From a virus: a stretch of DNA of 21,401 bases. The notes below the pieces were generated by a model. The model worked only from the letters and a program-made list of their open reading frames with translations, did not search any database and was not told the DNA's origin. Positions 13,969 through 21,385 of the stretch are shown here, piece after piece. Position 1 is the stretch's first letter; each line of letters begins with the position of its first letter. Location: the IMG/VR virus record IMGVR_UViG_3300032278_001946, positions 1 to 21,401 of that record; one strand, 5' to 3'. The position numbers and the translations under genes are program-made.

Positions 13969-15753
13969 ATGGCGAAAGGTAAGAATTTTGAGCAGATGAC
14001 TAAAGAGGATGACATCCTTGAAGTTTTTAAGTCTATGCGTGATGAATCACGTGAGAAGGTTGAACCCAGAGCGAAAGAAATACAGCGCAATTATTTGACT
14101 TATTTGGGGAACCATTATCTGAGAGAGAATGAAGAAGGATGGACCCCTGATGACAAAGCACCTTCGTGGAGGTTTAGGGTCAAAAGGGATATTATAGGCC
14201 CTATGGTGGATACTTTACGCCCCATCCTAATGAGGGGATACCCTAAATATTACGTTGAAGCGGATTATCCTGAATTACCTGCCATGATTGAGACGGAAGA
14301 TGGTCAGCAGGTTCCTACGCCTATGCGAGAAGGGGATAGTGCAAGATTCTTACAGAATATCCTTGAAGCGTTCCATGAAGAACGGGGTGAAGGTATCGAG
14401 GTGGCGAAACTGCTGGTTGATGTTTTGGTTGGCGGGACTGCTTATCGAAAAGTGAAGTTCTGCCCGCAGACGAACAGGGTGCGATTACCACATATGAACT
14501 TTGAAGATGTTTTCCCCGACCCATACGGAACACGTAGTGATTTCGGGGACCATAAATATGTGATTATACGTAACGAGATGGATTGTTATGATATTGAACG
14601 TATTTACGGTGTTAAAGAGAAGGATTTCGGTGGGGATGACGAAGACACGCTTGGTGACGGCTTATTCAAAACTGTTAAGACGATGTTTAATAAGAATTCT
14701 AGCCAGAAGAAAGATACTGTTGATCAGAACGAAACATGGAAACGGAGAAGGTATGATGTGTGGGAGTTGTATTATAATGAAATGACTCCGATGCAGACAG
14801 AGTTCGGTAAAGCTCCTCCTAAAGCTGTGCGTTATCCTAGAGGTAGGCATATCGTTATAATCAACGATAAAGTGGTTGCGGTAGACAGGGAAAACCCTTA
14901 TTGGCATGGTCAGTTCCCTATACTTTCTTATAACGCTAACCCGTTACCACATGAGTTTTTCGGTAAGAGTGATGTGGACTCGATGGTCTCTATTCAGAGT
15001 GCGGGGAACATTTTGCAGAACATGGTTATTCAGAACGCTATGCTGTCTACAAATACCCAATGGATTTATGAGGAAGGAGCGTTGTCAGCCGAGGAAATTA
15101 CAAATCAGCCCGGACTAATGATACCAGTGGCTCCGGGGGGTATAAGTAGACTTCAGAGGTTGGAACCCGCAAACATTGGTCGTGATGCAATGATGCTTAT
15201 AGAGCAACTTGAAGGTCATGCCCGAAGTGATATTTCAGGGGTTCAGGATGTGATGATGGGAAGAGAGCCGACATCCAATTCGTCAGGTATATTAGCGAAC
15301 ACGTTGCAAAGTGCTGCATTGACAAGGCAGGGGTTCAAAGTGCTGTCTCTTGATGTTACTTATAAACGTCAGGCAATACTGGAAATATCGTTAATACAGC
15401 AGTTTTACAATTTTGAAGATCCGCAAGTTACTCGTAAGACGCAGATGGGAGAACTTATGCAGTGGAATGAAGCTATACGCAACCTGACATATGATGTTGT
15501 AGTGGAATCTAAAGCTGATATGCCTCATAATGTTGTTGCTAGAATGAATATGGGTATCCAGATGTTGCAGATGGGGGTATTCGATATTATGGAATTCTTG
15601 GATTATACAGGGATAAAGATACGTGAAGATCTGAGGAACTCGTTGGTCGGAGCTAGTTTTGGTCAAGGTCAACAAGGTCAAGGTCAGGGGGGTCTCGCAG
15701 GTCAGGAGAATCTGGGTTCAGGGGTTCCGCAACAAGCTCTGCCTTCAATGTAG
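13969..15753 (+). CDS. Portal protein
   Basis: The portal forms the dodecameric DNA gate at one capsid vertex and docks TerL. This 594-aa protein follows TerL directly and has the podovirus-like portal pattern: a helical N-terminus with YLTYLGNHYL, a central region with PDPYG and an HGQFPI turn, and the long helical stretch from GKSDVDSMVSIQSAGNILQN to MVIQNAMLS. A C-terminal helical crown region ends in a Gln/Gly-rich tail (GQGQQGQGQGG) near residue 565. GGGGGAGG is seven bases upstream of the ATG. The tail is probably disordered. Confidence 0.9.
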   Translation: MAKGKNFEQMTKEDDILEVFKSMRDESREKVEPRAKEIQRNYLTYLGNHYLRENEEGWTPDDKAPSWRFRVKRDIIGPMVDTLRPILMRGYPKYYVEADYPELPAMIETEDGQQVPTPMREGDSARFLQNILEAFHEERGEGIEVAKLLVDVLVGGTAYRKVKFCPQTNRVRLPHMNFEDVFPDPYGTRSDFGDHKYVIIRNEMDCYDIERIYGVKEKDFGGDDEDTLGDGLFKTVKTMFNKNSSQKKDTVDQNETWKRRRYDVWELYYNEMTPMQTEFGKAPPKAVRYPRGRHIVIINDKVVAVDRENPYWHGQFPILSYNANPLPHEFFGKSDVDSMVSIQSAGNILQNMVIQNAMLSTNTQWIYEEGALSAEEITNQPGLMIPVAPGGISRLQRLEPANIGRDAMMLIEQLEGHARSDISGVQDVMMGREPTSNSSGILANTLQSAALTRQGFKVLSLDVTYKRQAILEISLIQQFYNFEDPQVTRKTQMGELMQWNEAIRNLTYDVVVESKADMPHNVVARMNMGIQMLQMGVFDIMEFLDYTGIKIREDLRNSLVGASFGQGQQGQGQGGLAGQENLGSGVPQQALPSM

Positions 15754-15812
15754 AAAATAAATTTCCGCTTTTGGGGTCAGTTACGGAATAGTATAAGTAG
15801 GAGGTAAATTAT

Positions 15813-16004
15813 ATGTCATCCGAAACTGAACTTCGCATTATCATCAAGCCCACGCACGTTGAAAGGATTACACTGCGGGCGGTAGATGACGAGGGGGAAT
15901 TGGTTGGATTGGAGATGTACAAGGAATTGCTTGAAGAAATCCAGCGATTTACTCGTTGTGCCAACCAGATTTTAAAGGATTCTCAATTACTATTCTACCT
16001 GTAA
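15813..16004 (+). CDS. Unknown small protein after portal (63 aa)
   Basis: A strong ribosome binding site (AGGAGG, eight bases upstream) fixes the ATG. The product (MSSETELRIIIKPTHVERITLR...) is slightly acidic, with N-terminal strands and a C-terminal helix (KELLEEIQRFTRCANQIL). No family is recognised. The 60-bp gap before it holds an imperfect inverted repeat (TTCCG...CGGAA) and a weak TATAAG, which I do not call as a promoter. Confidence 0.7.
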   Translation: MSSETELRIIIKPTHVERITLRAVDDEGELVGLEMYKELLEEIQRFTRCANQILKDSQLLFYL

Positions 16005-16017
16005 AACGGAGGGAACT

Positions 16018-16131
16018 ATGCCGAAAGTAGGTAAGAAACATTTTTCGTATAGCAAGAAAGGTCGAAAAGCTGCCAGTACTTACGCTAAGAAGACAGGTAA
16101 GAAGGTCACCAGAAAGAAGAAACGGTATTAG
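16018..16131 (+). CDS. Very basic small protein (37 aa)
   Basis: GGAGGG is five bases upstream of the ATG. The product is nearly all Lys/Arg, Ser, Gly and Tyr (MPKVGKKHFSYSKKGRKAAS...), net charge about +16. Peptides starting MPKVGKK and of this composition are familiar next to portal and capsid genes of podovirus-like phages; their role is unknown. It could bind DNA or an acidic scaffold, and might be packaged with the genome. It is too short for most gene finders, but the ribosome binding site and composition support it. Confidence 0.7.
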   Translation: MPKVGKKHFSYSKKGRKAASTYAKKTGKKVTRKKKRY

Positions 16132-16133
16132 CA

Positions 16134-16244
16134 GTGTGGGTTTATGGCTGGGTAGCATTACTAAGGTGTTTGGTTGCCACGGGACTGGCGTTAGTGGTGT
16201 TTATTATGATAGGGTTATTAGCAAAATACTTATGGCAATTTTAG
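16134..16244 (+). CDS. Tiny hydrophobic protein (36 aa)
   Basis: A GTG start lies three bases after the preceding stop, with no good ribosome binding site. The peptide is hydrophobic almost throughout (VYGWVALLRC, then TGLALVVFIMIGLLAKYLWQ), consistent with one membrane span, or two short ones. It ends three bases before the next ATG. The tight packing supports a gene; function is unknown. Confidence 0.42.
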   Translation: MWVYGWVALLRCLVATGLALVVFIMIGLLAKYLWQF

Positions 16245-16247
16245 GTA

Positions 16248-16553
16248 ATGATACAGATAAGCGAAGAACTGGTGAGGTCATTATTAGAGGATGATAATGT
16301 ACCTTTTGCAGAAATCAATTTAAAAAAACATAAAGGGACCCTTACTTATCTTGAAGTACGCTTGAAAGCGATAGATGAAGAAGGGATCGCATGGATAATG
16401 AAGGTTTTGGATTATGCCAATCAGCGAAACAAAAAAAGCGCAGGATCTGGTGATAGAGTACAAGGTACGGTTGGAGGAAGCGTTGAAACCCAACGCAATC
16501 CTGAACCAAAGATTGATAAGGGTAATAGGCTTAAATACAGAGATTCTTCTTGA
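16248..16553 (+). CDS. Unknown protein (101 aa), C-terminus overlaps next gene
   Basis: The ATG lies three bases after the previous stop. Residues 1-60 look like a normal folded protein (MIQISEELVRSLLEDDNVPF, then TLTYLEVRLKAIDEEGIAWI). The last 40 residues (SAGSGDRVQGTVGGSVETQ onward) are polar and low in complexity, and they lie where another good reading frame begins at 16414. The tail is therefore probably shaped by overlap, or the frame normally ends by slippage at the run of seven As (16432-16438). Confidence 0.6.
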   Translation: MIQISEELVRSLLEDDNVPFAEINLKKHKGTLTYLEVRLKAIDEEGIAWIMKVLDYANQRNKKSAGSGDRVQGTVGGSVETQRNPEPKIDKGNRLKYRDSS

Positions 16554-16638
16554 AAGCATGACGCAGACTGCACAGTTACGAGATGAAGTGGGTAGAATGC
16601 GGGCTGATATGAAGAGTATTGCAAAAAAAAATTGTTGA
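16414..16638 (+). CDS. Unknown helical protein (74 aa)
   Basis: The ATG is nine bases after GAAGG. The product (MPISETKKAQDLVIEYKVRL...) is almost all helical, with heptad-like spacing in ILLESMTQTAQLRDEVGRMR, suggesting a coiled coil. It overlaps the previous gene by 140 nt in the +1 frame. No family is recognised. Its position just before the scaffold promoter is compatible with a head assembly accessory role. Its TGA stop lies inside the -35 element of that promoter. Confidence 0.65.
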   Translation: MPISETKKAQDLVIEYKVRLEEALKPNAILNQRLIRVIGLNTEILLESMTQTAQLRDEVGRMRADMKSIAKKNC

Positions 16639-16663
16639 CAAATAGGTTTTGATGGTGTATTAG
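16635..16663 (+). promoter_or_regulatory. Probable promoter for the capsid genes
   Basis: TTGACA (16635-16640), a 17-bp spacer and TATTAG (16658-16663): a perfect -35 with a moderate -10. A perfect TATAAT follows at 16669-16674, but with no good -35 at normal spacing. Either could be used. The site stands before the scaffold and capsid genes, with a leader of about 140 nt. Confidence 0.6.
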
Positions 16664-16690
16664 TTTTTTATAATCGTATTTCTTTCTATG

Positions 16691-16717
16691 TCGTTTCGTT
16701 TTGGTTGCCCGAAACGA
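16691..16717 (+). promoter_or_regulatory. Hairpin 1 in the scaffold mRNA leader
   Basis: An 8-bp perfect stem TCGTTTCG/CGAAACGA with an 11-nt loop, in the untranslated leader downstream of the promoter. No U tract follows, so it is not an intrinsic terminator. Confidence 0.55.
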
Positions 16718-16718
16718 A

Positions 16719-16752
16719 GGTCTGGTATGTTATAGGCGTAATGTACCAGACC
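16719..16752 (+). promoter_or_regulatory. Hairpin 2 in the scaffold mRNA leader
   Basis: A 14-bp stem GGTCTGGTATGTTA against TAATGTACCAGACC, with two G-U wobble pairs and a 6-nt loop. It starts two bases after hairpin 1. The outer nine pairs are perfect. No U tract follows, so an RNA-stability, processing or protein-binding role is more likely than termination. Confidence 0.65.
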
Positions 16753-16810
16753 GCATTTATAAATAATACTGGACAAGTCGTTAAGACCCCAAAATAAAAA
16801 GGTGTAAAAA

Positions 16811-17605
16811 ATGTTAGAAGACCAAGGCTCACAAGCTGCTGAAGAAACAGGGAACTCCGATCAAGGAACAAACCCTGTTGCACAGGAGAGTACAGTCACC
16901 GCAACTCCAGAACTGGATGAAGCGGGAAGCGAACTGCAACAGATGCGTAACGAGATGGATAAGAAAAATGTCCATGCTCAGAGAAAGATTACGCAGATGG
17001 GGCAGGATAATTCACAGATGCGAGATGATTTAAGTCAAAGGGATGGTGAGGTGCAACAACTTCGTCAACAGGTGAACGAGTTGCAATCGAAGCAGTCCCA
17101 ATATATGTCTGATTACGGATTAGAAGATGCTAACCAAGAGGCTTCAGGGTCTGATGGGGGGCGATTGGATATGATGGAAAGGGCATTAGGTGACACGATA
17201 ACCGAGATGTATAATATGCGTGAAAGCCTAGCTCAGGCTGATGCTGGGAGTAAGCAAACTCAACGGGTTCAACAGTACACGGATAACTACGGCATGAGTG
17301 CCGAAGATGCACAATTGGCAATCCAGTACGAGGATGCGGGAGAGTTTATGAATTCCCATAAAGTTATTGAACTAGCTTCAGCACAAAATAGATCACGGCA
17401 ATCGGCAAACCAGAGACGAGGTTCATATTCTTCTACTGAGGGGAGTTCTTCTTCTTCTCTATTTAAGAGCGCAACTGACAATAAGGCTGCTGTCGATAAT
17501 ATCTTAGGGGGTTCTAGGACTCCCGAAGAGGTGGCGAGTCTAATCGCTGATGATCCTAGCTTGATTGATAAGTTGGGCGACAGTTTAAAATTCAGTAGTG
17601 AGTAA
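16811..17605 (+). CDS. Capsid scaffold protein
   Basis: Scaffolds guide capsid assembly and leave the prohead before or during packaging. The 264-aa product is highly polar, with a disordered acidic N-terminus (residues 1-40), a long coiled-coil stretch rich in Gln, Met and Asp (about 42-98, including LSQRDGEVQQLRQQVNELQS), a Gly/Ser linker, a helical region with MMERALGDTIT, a Ser-rich run near 211-217, and a helical C-terminus (TPEEVASLIADDPSLIDKL) of the kind that binds capsid protein. AAGGTG is six bases upstream of the ATG. It is directly before the capsid gene, as usual. Confidence 0.82.
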   Translation: MLEDQGSQAAEETGNSDQGTNPVAQESTVTATPELDEAGSELQQMRNEMDKKNVHAQRKITQMGQDNSQMRDDLSQRDGEVQQLRQQVNELQSKQSQYMSDYGLEDANQEASGSDGGRLDMMERALGDTITEMYNMRESLAQADAGSKQTQRVQQYTDNYGMSAEDAQLAIQYEDAGEFMNSHKVIELASAQNRSRQSANQRRGSYSSTEGSSSSSLFKSATDNKAAVDNILGGSRTPEEVASLIADDPSLIDKLGDSLKFSSE

Positions 17606-17615
17606 CTACAGTCAG

Positions 17616-17651
17616 GACGGGCCGGACTAGAGACTGGCCCGTCTTCTCTCT
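17616..17651 (+). terminator. Attenuator-like hairpin between scaffold and capsid genes
   Basis: A GC-rich 8-bp stem GACGGGCC/GGCCCGTC with a 12-nt loop, followed by TTCTCTCT, a weak U-rich tail. It lies about ten bases after the scaffold stop. It may partly terminate transcription, or stabilise RNA ends between scaffold and capsid messages. Confidence 0.6.
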
Positions 17652-17695
17652 AGTGGTTGTAGTGAACAACTTTAATTCTATAGGAGTTTACTACA

Positions 17696-18757
17696 ATGGC
17701 AGCTATTCTTGACCAAATCAGTATAGCGACCTTAGCGATGCACCCTGACCTCAACACTAAACTGTTGAGTAGAGATTCTGCACTCTTGCGGATCTTACAG
17801 GCTAAATCGTCTAGCATGACAGGGTCGCCTCTGAAAATTAAGGTCAGATATAAAAGAAATAATGGCGGTTGGTACGCAGGTTTCGATACTTTCAATACCG
17901 CAAGGGTTGAACAGTTAGCCGAAGGTAGCGTGAACTGGACTAATGTCTATGTTAACGTTACTGTAGACGAAGACACCTTGGTAACAAACGCTGGTATGAC
18001 GATCAAAGACCTTTTGAGCGTCAATTCACTTAAAAACCTACCTAAACGTGATCGAGTTACCCTGATCAATATCTTTGGTGCTGAACTTGAAGGGGCGATA
18101 GACGACAAGCAACAATTGTTGAATTCTGCCATCTATACAGGTAGTTCAGGCAACAAACAATTGACTGGTCTTGACGGTATCATTGCAGGTTCAACAGCCC
18201 ACCCCGGTGCTTACGCTGGTATGGCTGCTGCTGATCTAGGTACATTCGATGATGGACGTAGAGGGTTCCTTAGCGGGACTGATGGTTCTGCTACTAAGGA
18301 TAATGTATGGGCAGCTAAGACTAAAACATTTAGTCCTACGCAGTCCATCTTGCTGGAAAATATAGCCGATGGTTTAAATGACTGTAATCAAGGGTCTTCG
18401 GACGGAATTGATTATGTCATTATGCCACTCGATATTTGGTCTTCTTTAGAACTGCAACTTGAAGGTCAGAAGACTCGTCCTAACGAGAGCCTTTCTGCTA
18501 TCGGGTTCCGCACAAATATCGAATGGGTAAGTTTCGGTTGTACTTTCGTTGCTGATCCTTTCTGCCCTGCTGGTACGGTTTACGGTATCAACACTAACCA
18601 TCTTAAACTAGCGACACATCCGGGTCTGCAAATGGAAATGTCACAGTTTAAAGAACCGACAGATCAAGCTGCTATCACAGCACAGGTTAAGTCGAAGTTG
18701 CAAACATGGTGCGATGATCGTGCCAAGCACTTCAAAATAGAAGGCTTAACTGCCTAA
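17696..18757 (+). CDS. Major capsid protein
   Basis: This 353-aa protein follows the scaffold in the normal head-gene order and has the composition of an HK97-fold capsid protein: a helical N-terminus, long strands (SPLKIKVRYKRNNGGWYAGF; NVYVNVTVDEDTLVTNAGMT), a central helix (INIFGAELEGAIDDKQQLLN), an Ala/Gly-rich region near 160-200, and a C-terminal part with IDYVIMPLDIW and a final helix (ITAQVKSKLQTWCDDRAKHF). No HK97 crosslink Lys/Asn pair can be assigned by eye. AGGAG is nine bases upstream of the ATG. The fold is inferred; the gene order makes the role strong. Confidence 0.88.
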   Translation: MAAILDQISIATLAMHPDLNTKLLSRDSALLRILQAKSSSMTGSPLKIKVRYKRNNGGWYAGFDTFNTARVEQLAEGSVNWTNVYVNVTVDEDTLVTNAGMTIKDLLSVNSLKNLPKRDRVTLINIFGAELEGAIDDKQQLLNSAIYTGSSGNKQLTGLDGIIAGSTAHPGAYAGMAAADLGTFDDGRRGFLSGTDGSATKDNVWAAKTKTFSPTQSILLENIADGLNDCNQGSSDGIDYVIMPLDIWSSLELQLEGQKTRPNESLSAIGFRTNIEWVSFGCTFVADPFCPAGTVYGINTNHLKLATHPGLQMEMSQFKEPTDQAAITAQVKSKLQTWCDDRAKHFKIEGLTA

Positions 18758-18768
18758 AGGAGGATGAT

Positions 18769-19038
18769 ATGGCTACTTATAAGCGGAAACGTACTCCAGA
18801 CGGGTTGGGGTTAGAGACTGTCACTGCTGCCGAATTACTTGCTGATACCACTTATGTAGGGTTGGTTGAAGTTACACCTGATACAGGTGATGCTTTTACC
18901 GTTTCTAAAGTGGGGGCGATTTTCTGGTGGTTGGATGCTGCTTCTTCTGCAACAGCACAGAAGCTCTATGCTTCTAATCGTGCACCTGTGACGCTGATCA
19001 CTGACGGTGTAGATCAAGGGGATATTGATCCAGATTGA
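18769..19038 (+). CDS. Small head-region protein (89 aa)
   Basis: AAAGGAGG six bases upstream gives a strong ribosome binding site. The product (MATYKRKRTPDGLGLETVTA...) has a basic N-terminus and an Ala-rich hydrophobic middle (VGAIFWWLDAASSATAQKLY), and ends acidic (GVDQGDIDPD). It is twelve bases downstream of the capsid gene and upstream of a strong terminator, so it should be expressed at capsid level. A decoration or head-stabilising role is plausible by position only. Confidence 0.75.
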   Translation: MATYKRKRTPDGLGLETVTAAELLADTTYVGLVEVTPDTGDAFTVSKVGAIFWWLDAASSATAQKLYASNRAPVTLITDGVDQGDIDPD

Positions 19039-19057
19039 TGAACTAAACTAAACTAAT

Positions 19058-19089
19058 GGTGCGGGGTTAGTTCCTCGCACCTTCTTTTT
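19058..19089 (+). terminator. Intrinsic terminator after the capsid unit
   Basis: The stem GGTGCGGGG/TTCCTCGCACC folds as nine pairs with a 6-nt loop (one G-U pair), directly followed by TTCTTTTT. This is a classical rho-independent terminator. It closes the scaffold-capsid-small head gene unit. Genes beyond it need read-through or another promoter; none was clear in the 36 bases that follow. Confidence 0.88.
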
Positions 19090-19125
19090 AACTGCCGTTA
19101 TAAGGGTGGGAGATGGAGGAATTTA

Positions 19126-19653
19126 ATGGCTACGAATTTTGTTAAAAGACGATCACAATGGACGAGTTCTGAGAAGAATTCAGCTTATTCAGTAAACATA
19201 CGTAAACGAGCTTTAGGGGCTACCTTAGATGCTAATGGTAACCTCAGTATTTATCGACCTGCATCAGGTGGGGGTTTAGGTCTCCATATTGAACAGGAAG
19301 GTACGGCAGCTTGTTTGCAACTTACAGGTGGTGGTATTCAACCTGCATATGAAGAAATAGATGCTACAAGTGCAAATCAGACTGTAACCGTTAAGGTTTA
19401 CGGTGTCACTTCTATGAAAACTGGCGGTGCTTATACAATAAGTGGGACCTTACCTGATTTAGCAGCTACTGATATAGGCAGGACTAAAACTTTTATTTTA
19501 GGTGCTGCGGGTAGCGGGGCTGTTATAATATCAGGTAACTGGCAAGGGTCAGATACTCTAATGGATATACAAAATGCGAATACGGCTCTTACTCTTGTGT
19601 GGAACGGAGATAGCTGGATAGCCGAAGCTAGTGCTGGAGTGTCATTCTCATAA
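19126..19653 (+). CDS. Beta-rich virion protein (175 aa)
   Basis: GGAGG is six bases upstream of the ATG. The product has a basic N-terminus (MATNFVKRRSQWTSSEKNSA) and then repeated strands with Gly/Ser/Thr-rich turns. The C-terminal half (TKTFILGAAGSGAVIISGNW, then NTALTLVWNGDSWIAEASAG) is typical of small phage structural proteins that fold as beta sandwiches or trimeric spikes. No family is named. It lies between capsid and adaptor genes, and may be a head decoration, a head fibre or a connector accessory. Confidence 0.72.
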   Translation: MATNFVKRRSQWTSSEKNSAYSVNIRKRALGATLDANGNLSIYRPASGGGLGLHIEQEGTAACLQLTGGGIQPAYEEIDATSANQTVTVKVYGVTSMKTGGAYTISGTLPDLAATDIGRTKTFILGAAGSGAVIISGNWQGSDTLMDIQNANTALTLVWNGDSWIAEASAGVSFS

Positions 19654-19665
19654 TAAGAGGTCTAT

Positions 19666-20970
19666 ATGTCGTTTACGCTTAAAGACCTTAAGACAGAGTT
19701 ACGTCTACGTATAGGTGAACCGACGGATGGTACTGTCGGTTCATCTGTCACTTATCAGGACGAAACAGGTGTCGATGAGGCTGCCTTAGCATTAAATCTT
19801 GCTCAAAAGAAAGTCTGTGATGATGCACTGTCCACAGGATTTGCCCTTTTACAGGGACGTAAGAAGATGGCAGTTGTCTCCAGTACAAGGGAATATTCCC
19901 TTCCTTCTGATTTCACTTCCGTATTAGACCTGTTCCATTTGCATAACGGTAGTTACTATCGTTTATCCCGTCATCCGTTACGAATGATGAAAGACAGGTT
20001 GTCTGTCAATACGACTGGTACAACCTACAGCCATTACGATGTTTTCGGTAGGGCGGGCGAGGTTCTGTTGGAAAGTACGGTTACTACGGGGGGGGTAAGC
20101 AGTTTTGTTGACAATCTTCAAAATTTTACTTCAGGGGCTTTGGGTGCTGTAGGTGATATTGTTTTTAATCTGACAGATGGAAGTTACGGTACAATAACTG
20201 TGGTGGATGGGAACACGGTAACAGTAGACAGGTTAGTCGGTGGCAGAAACAATGAATTCGACCTTAATGACAGATATCATATAGAAACCAAGGAACAGAT
20301 ACTGGATATTCTGCATGTTTATCCCGCTATTACCGCAGGTGGTGATCTGGTTACGGTACAGGGAAACACCGCTTGGGGAGGGAGTTCTACCTTAACTTAT
20401 ACACCTGCTGATGAAGCGATACTCTATTCTATTTCAGTAACGTTAGATTCACCGCTCCCGACTACACCTGTGAGAGTGTCTGTTACTGATACGGCTAATG
20501 CTACTTTGGGATCGGTTGTGGTAGGGAGCAATGAAGCGGTTTTCTCTGAAGGGATCAAACTGGATGGGGGGGTGGCAAGGAATATAATAGTAACGGATGC
20601 TGATGGTGCAGCGGTGACCCCTACCTATTATAGTATAAAGGCTTATACGGGAACGGAAGAGTTGGAGTTGTATTATTCTCGAATACCTGTTAATATGTCA
20701 GCTAACACCGATTATTCGGAGTTACCTGATTGGGCGAGGGAAGCGATTCTCTTATGGGCCATATACCTGACATCATGCAAGATTTTTGGCGGTGAAAGCA
20801 ATCAATCCGCTCAAGCGAGAACGCAATACGAATTTGAAGTCCAGAAGATAAAACGGTTTATGAGGGTTAAGGATCAGGATCGACTTAACCTCGTTACGGA
20901 TGTGGTGGCAAGCAGGACAATCCCCACCCATAAGAATGTACCTACTAACATAGCGTTACCTTTAGGTTAG
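19666..20970 (+). CDS. Head-tail adaptor protein with inserted beta domains
   Basis: The N-terminal 130 residues (LKDLKTELRLRIGEP, ALNLAQKKVCDDALSTGFAL, REYSLPSDFTSVLDLFHL) and C-terminal 100 residues (ELYYSRIPVNMS, LPDWAREAILLWAIYLTS, then an EFEVQKIKRFM helix) match the pattern of podoviral adaptor/tail-tubular proteins of the SU10-adaptor type, which ring the portal. Between them lie two apparent additions: residues 150-208, with the phage structural repeat motif GDIVFNLTDGSYGTITVVDG...GGRNNEFDLNDRYHI, and a beta-sandwich-like segment at about 221-333. At 434 aa it is about twice the usual adaptor length. AGAGG is seven bases upstream of the ATG. Confidence 0.75.
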   Translation: MSFTLKDLKTELRLRIGEPTDGTVGSSVTYQDETGVDEAALALNLAQKKVCDDALSTGFALLQGRKKMAVVSSTREYSLPSDFTSVLDLFHLHNGSYYRLSRHPLRMMKDRLSVNTTGTTYSHYDVFGRAGEVLLESTVTTGGVSSFVDNLQNFTSGALGAVGDIVFNLTDGSYGTITVVDGNTVTVDRLVGGRNNEFDLNDRYHIETKEQILDILHVYPAITAGGDLVTVQGNTAWGGSSTLTYTPADEAILYSISVTLDSPLPTTPVRVSVTDTANATLGSVVVGSNEAVFSEGIKLDGGVARNIIVTDADGAAVTPTYYSIKAYTGTEELELYYSRIPVNMSANTDYSELPDWAREAILLWAIYLTSCKIFGGESNQSAQARTQYEFEVQKIKRFMRVKDQDRLNLVTDVVASRTIPTHKNVPTNIALPLG

Positions 20971-20980
20971 GAGACAAAAA

Positions 20981-21382
20981 ATGGCGAATAGAAGTTCTTT
21001 TGAAACTCTTAAAGCAATCGGGTCATCTATAACTGATGCGGGCGGGATACAATTCGATATTGACGAGATGAACGTTGATCTGGATTCAGTGAAACCTGCT
21101 TCTGTTATCAATGCGGGGGCTAACATTGCTGTCGGTACTGTTGCGGAAAGGGTGGCTATAGCAGAGGTAACGGGTGTCAAGCATGGGATAATGTTAACAG
21201 CTAAAACAACTAATACGGATACAGTGTACGTGGGGCCGTCGGGAATAACAGCGGGAACGGATGCTTCATCTGGGACCCCCATAGAAGCTGGAGAGTCATT
21301 GACGGTAGGGTTCAATGACCCATTTAATCTGTATTGCATAACCCCTTCAGGATCGCAAACCCTGTTCTACATGGCGGTGTAA
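20981..21382 (+). CDS. Small virion-associated protein (133 aa)
   Basis: GGAGAC lies about six bases upstream of the ATG. The N-terminal third is polar. The rest is beta-rich with the pattern GVKHGIMLTAKTTNTDTVYV, GPSG..., EAGESLTVGFND and a last strand ending LFYMAV. Similar strands recur in phage decoration and tail-accessory proteins (ligand VYVG, a Gly-Glu-Ser turn). No specific name is possible. It follows the adaptor and is likely a structural component. Confidence 0.7.
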   Translation: MANRSSFETLKAIGSSITDAGGIQFDIDEMNVDLDSVKPASVINAGANIAVGTVAERVAIAEVTGVKHGIMLTAKTTNTDTVYVGPSGITAGTDASSGTPIEAGESLTVGFNDPFNLYCITPSGSQTLFYMAV

Positions 21383-21385
21383 CTA

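Noticed and set aside
15754-15812. Promoter before the small gene at 15813
   Set aside because: Only a TATAAG-like -10 with poor -35 candidates is present; the gene is well served by read-through from the portal.
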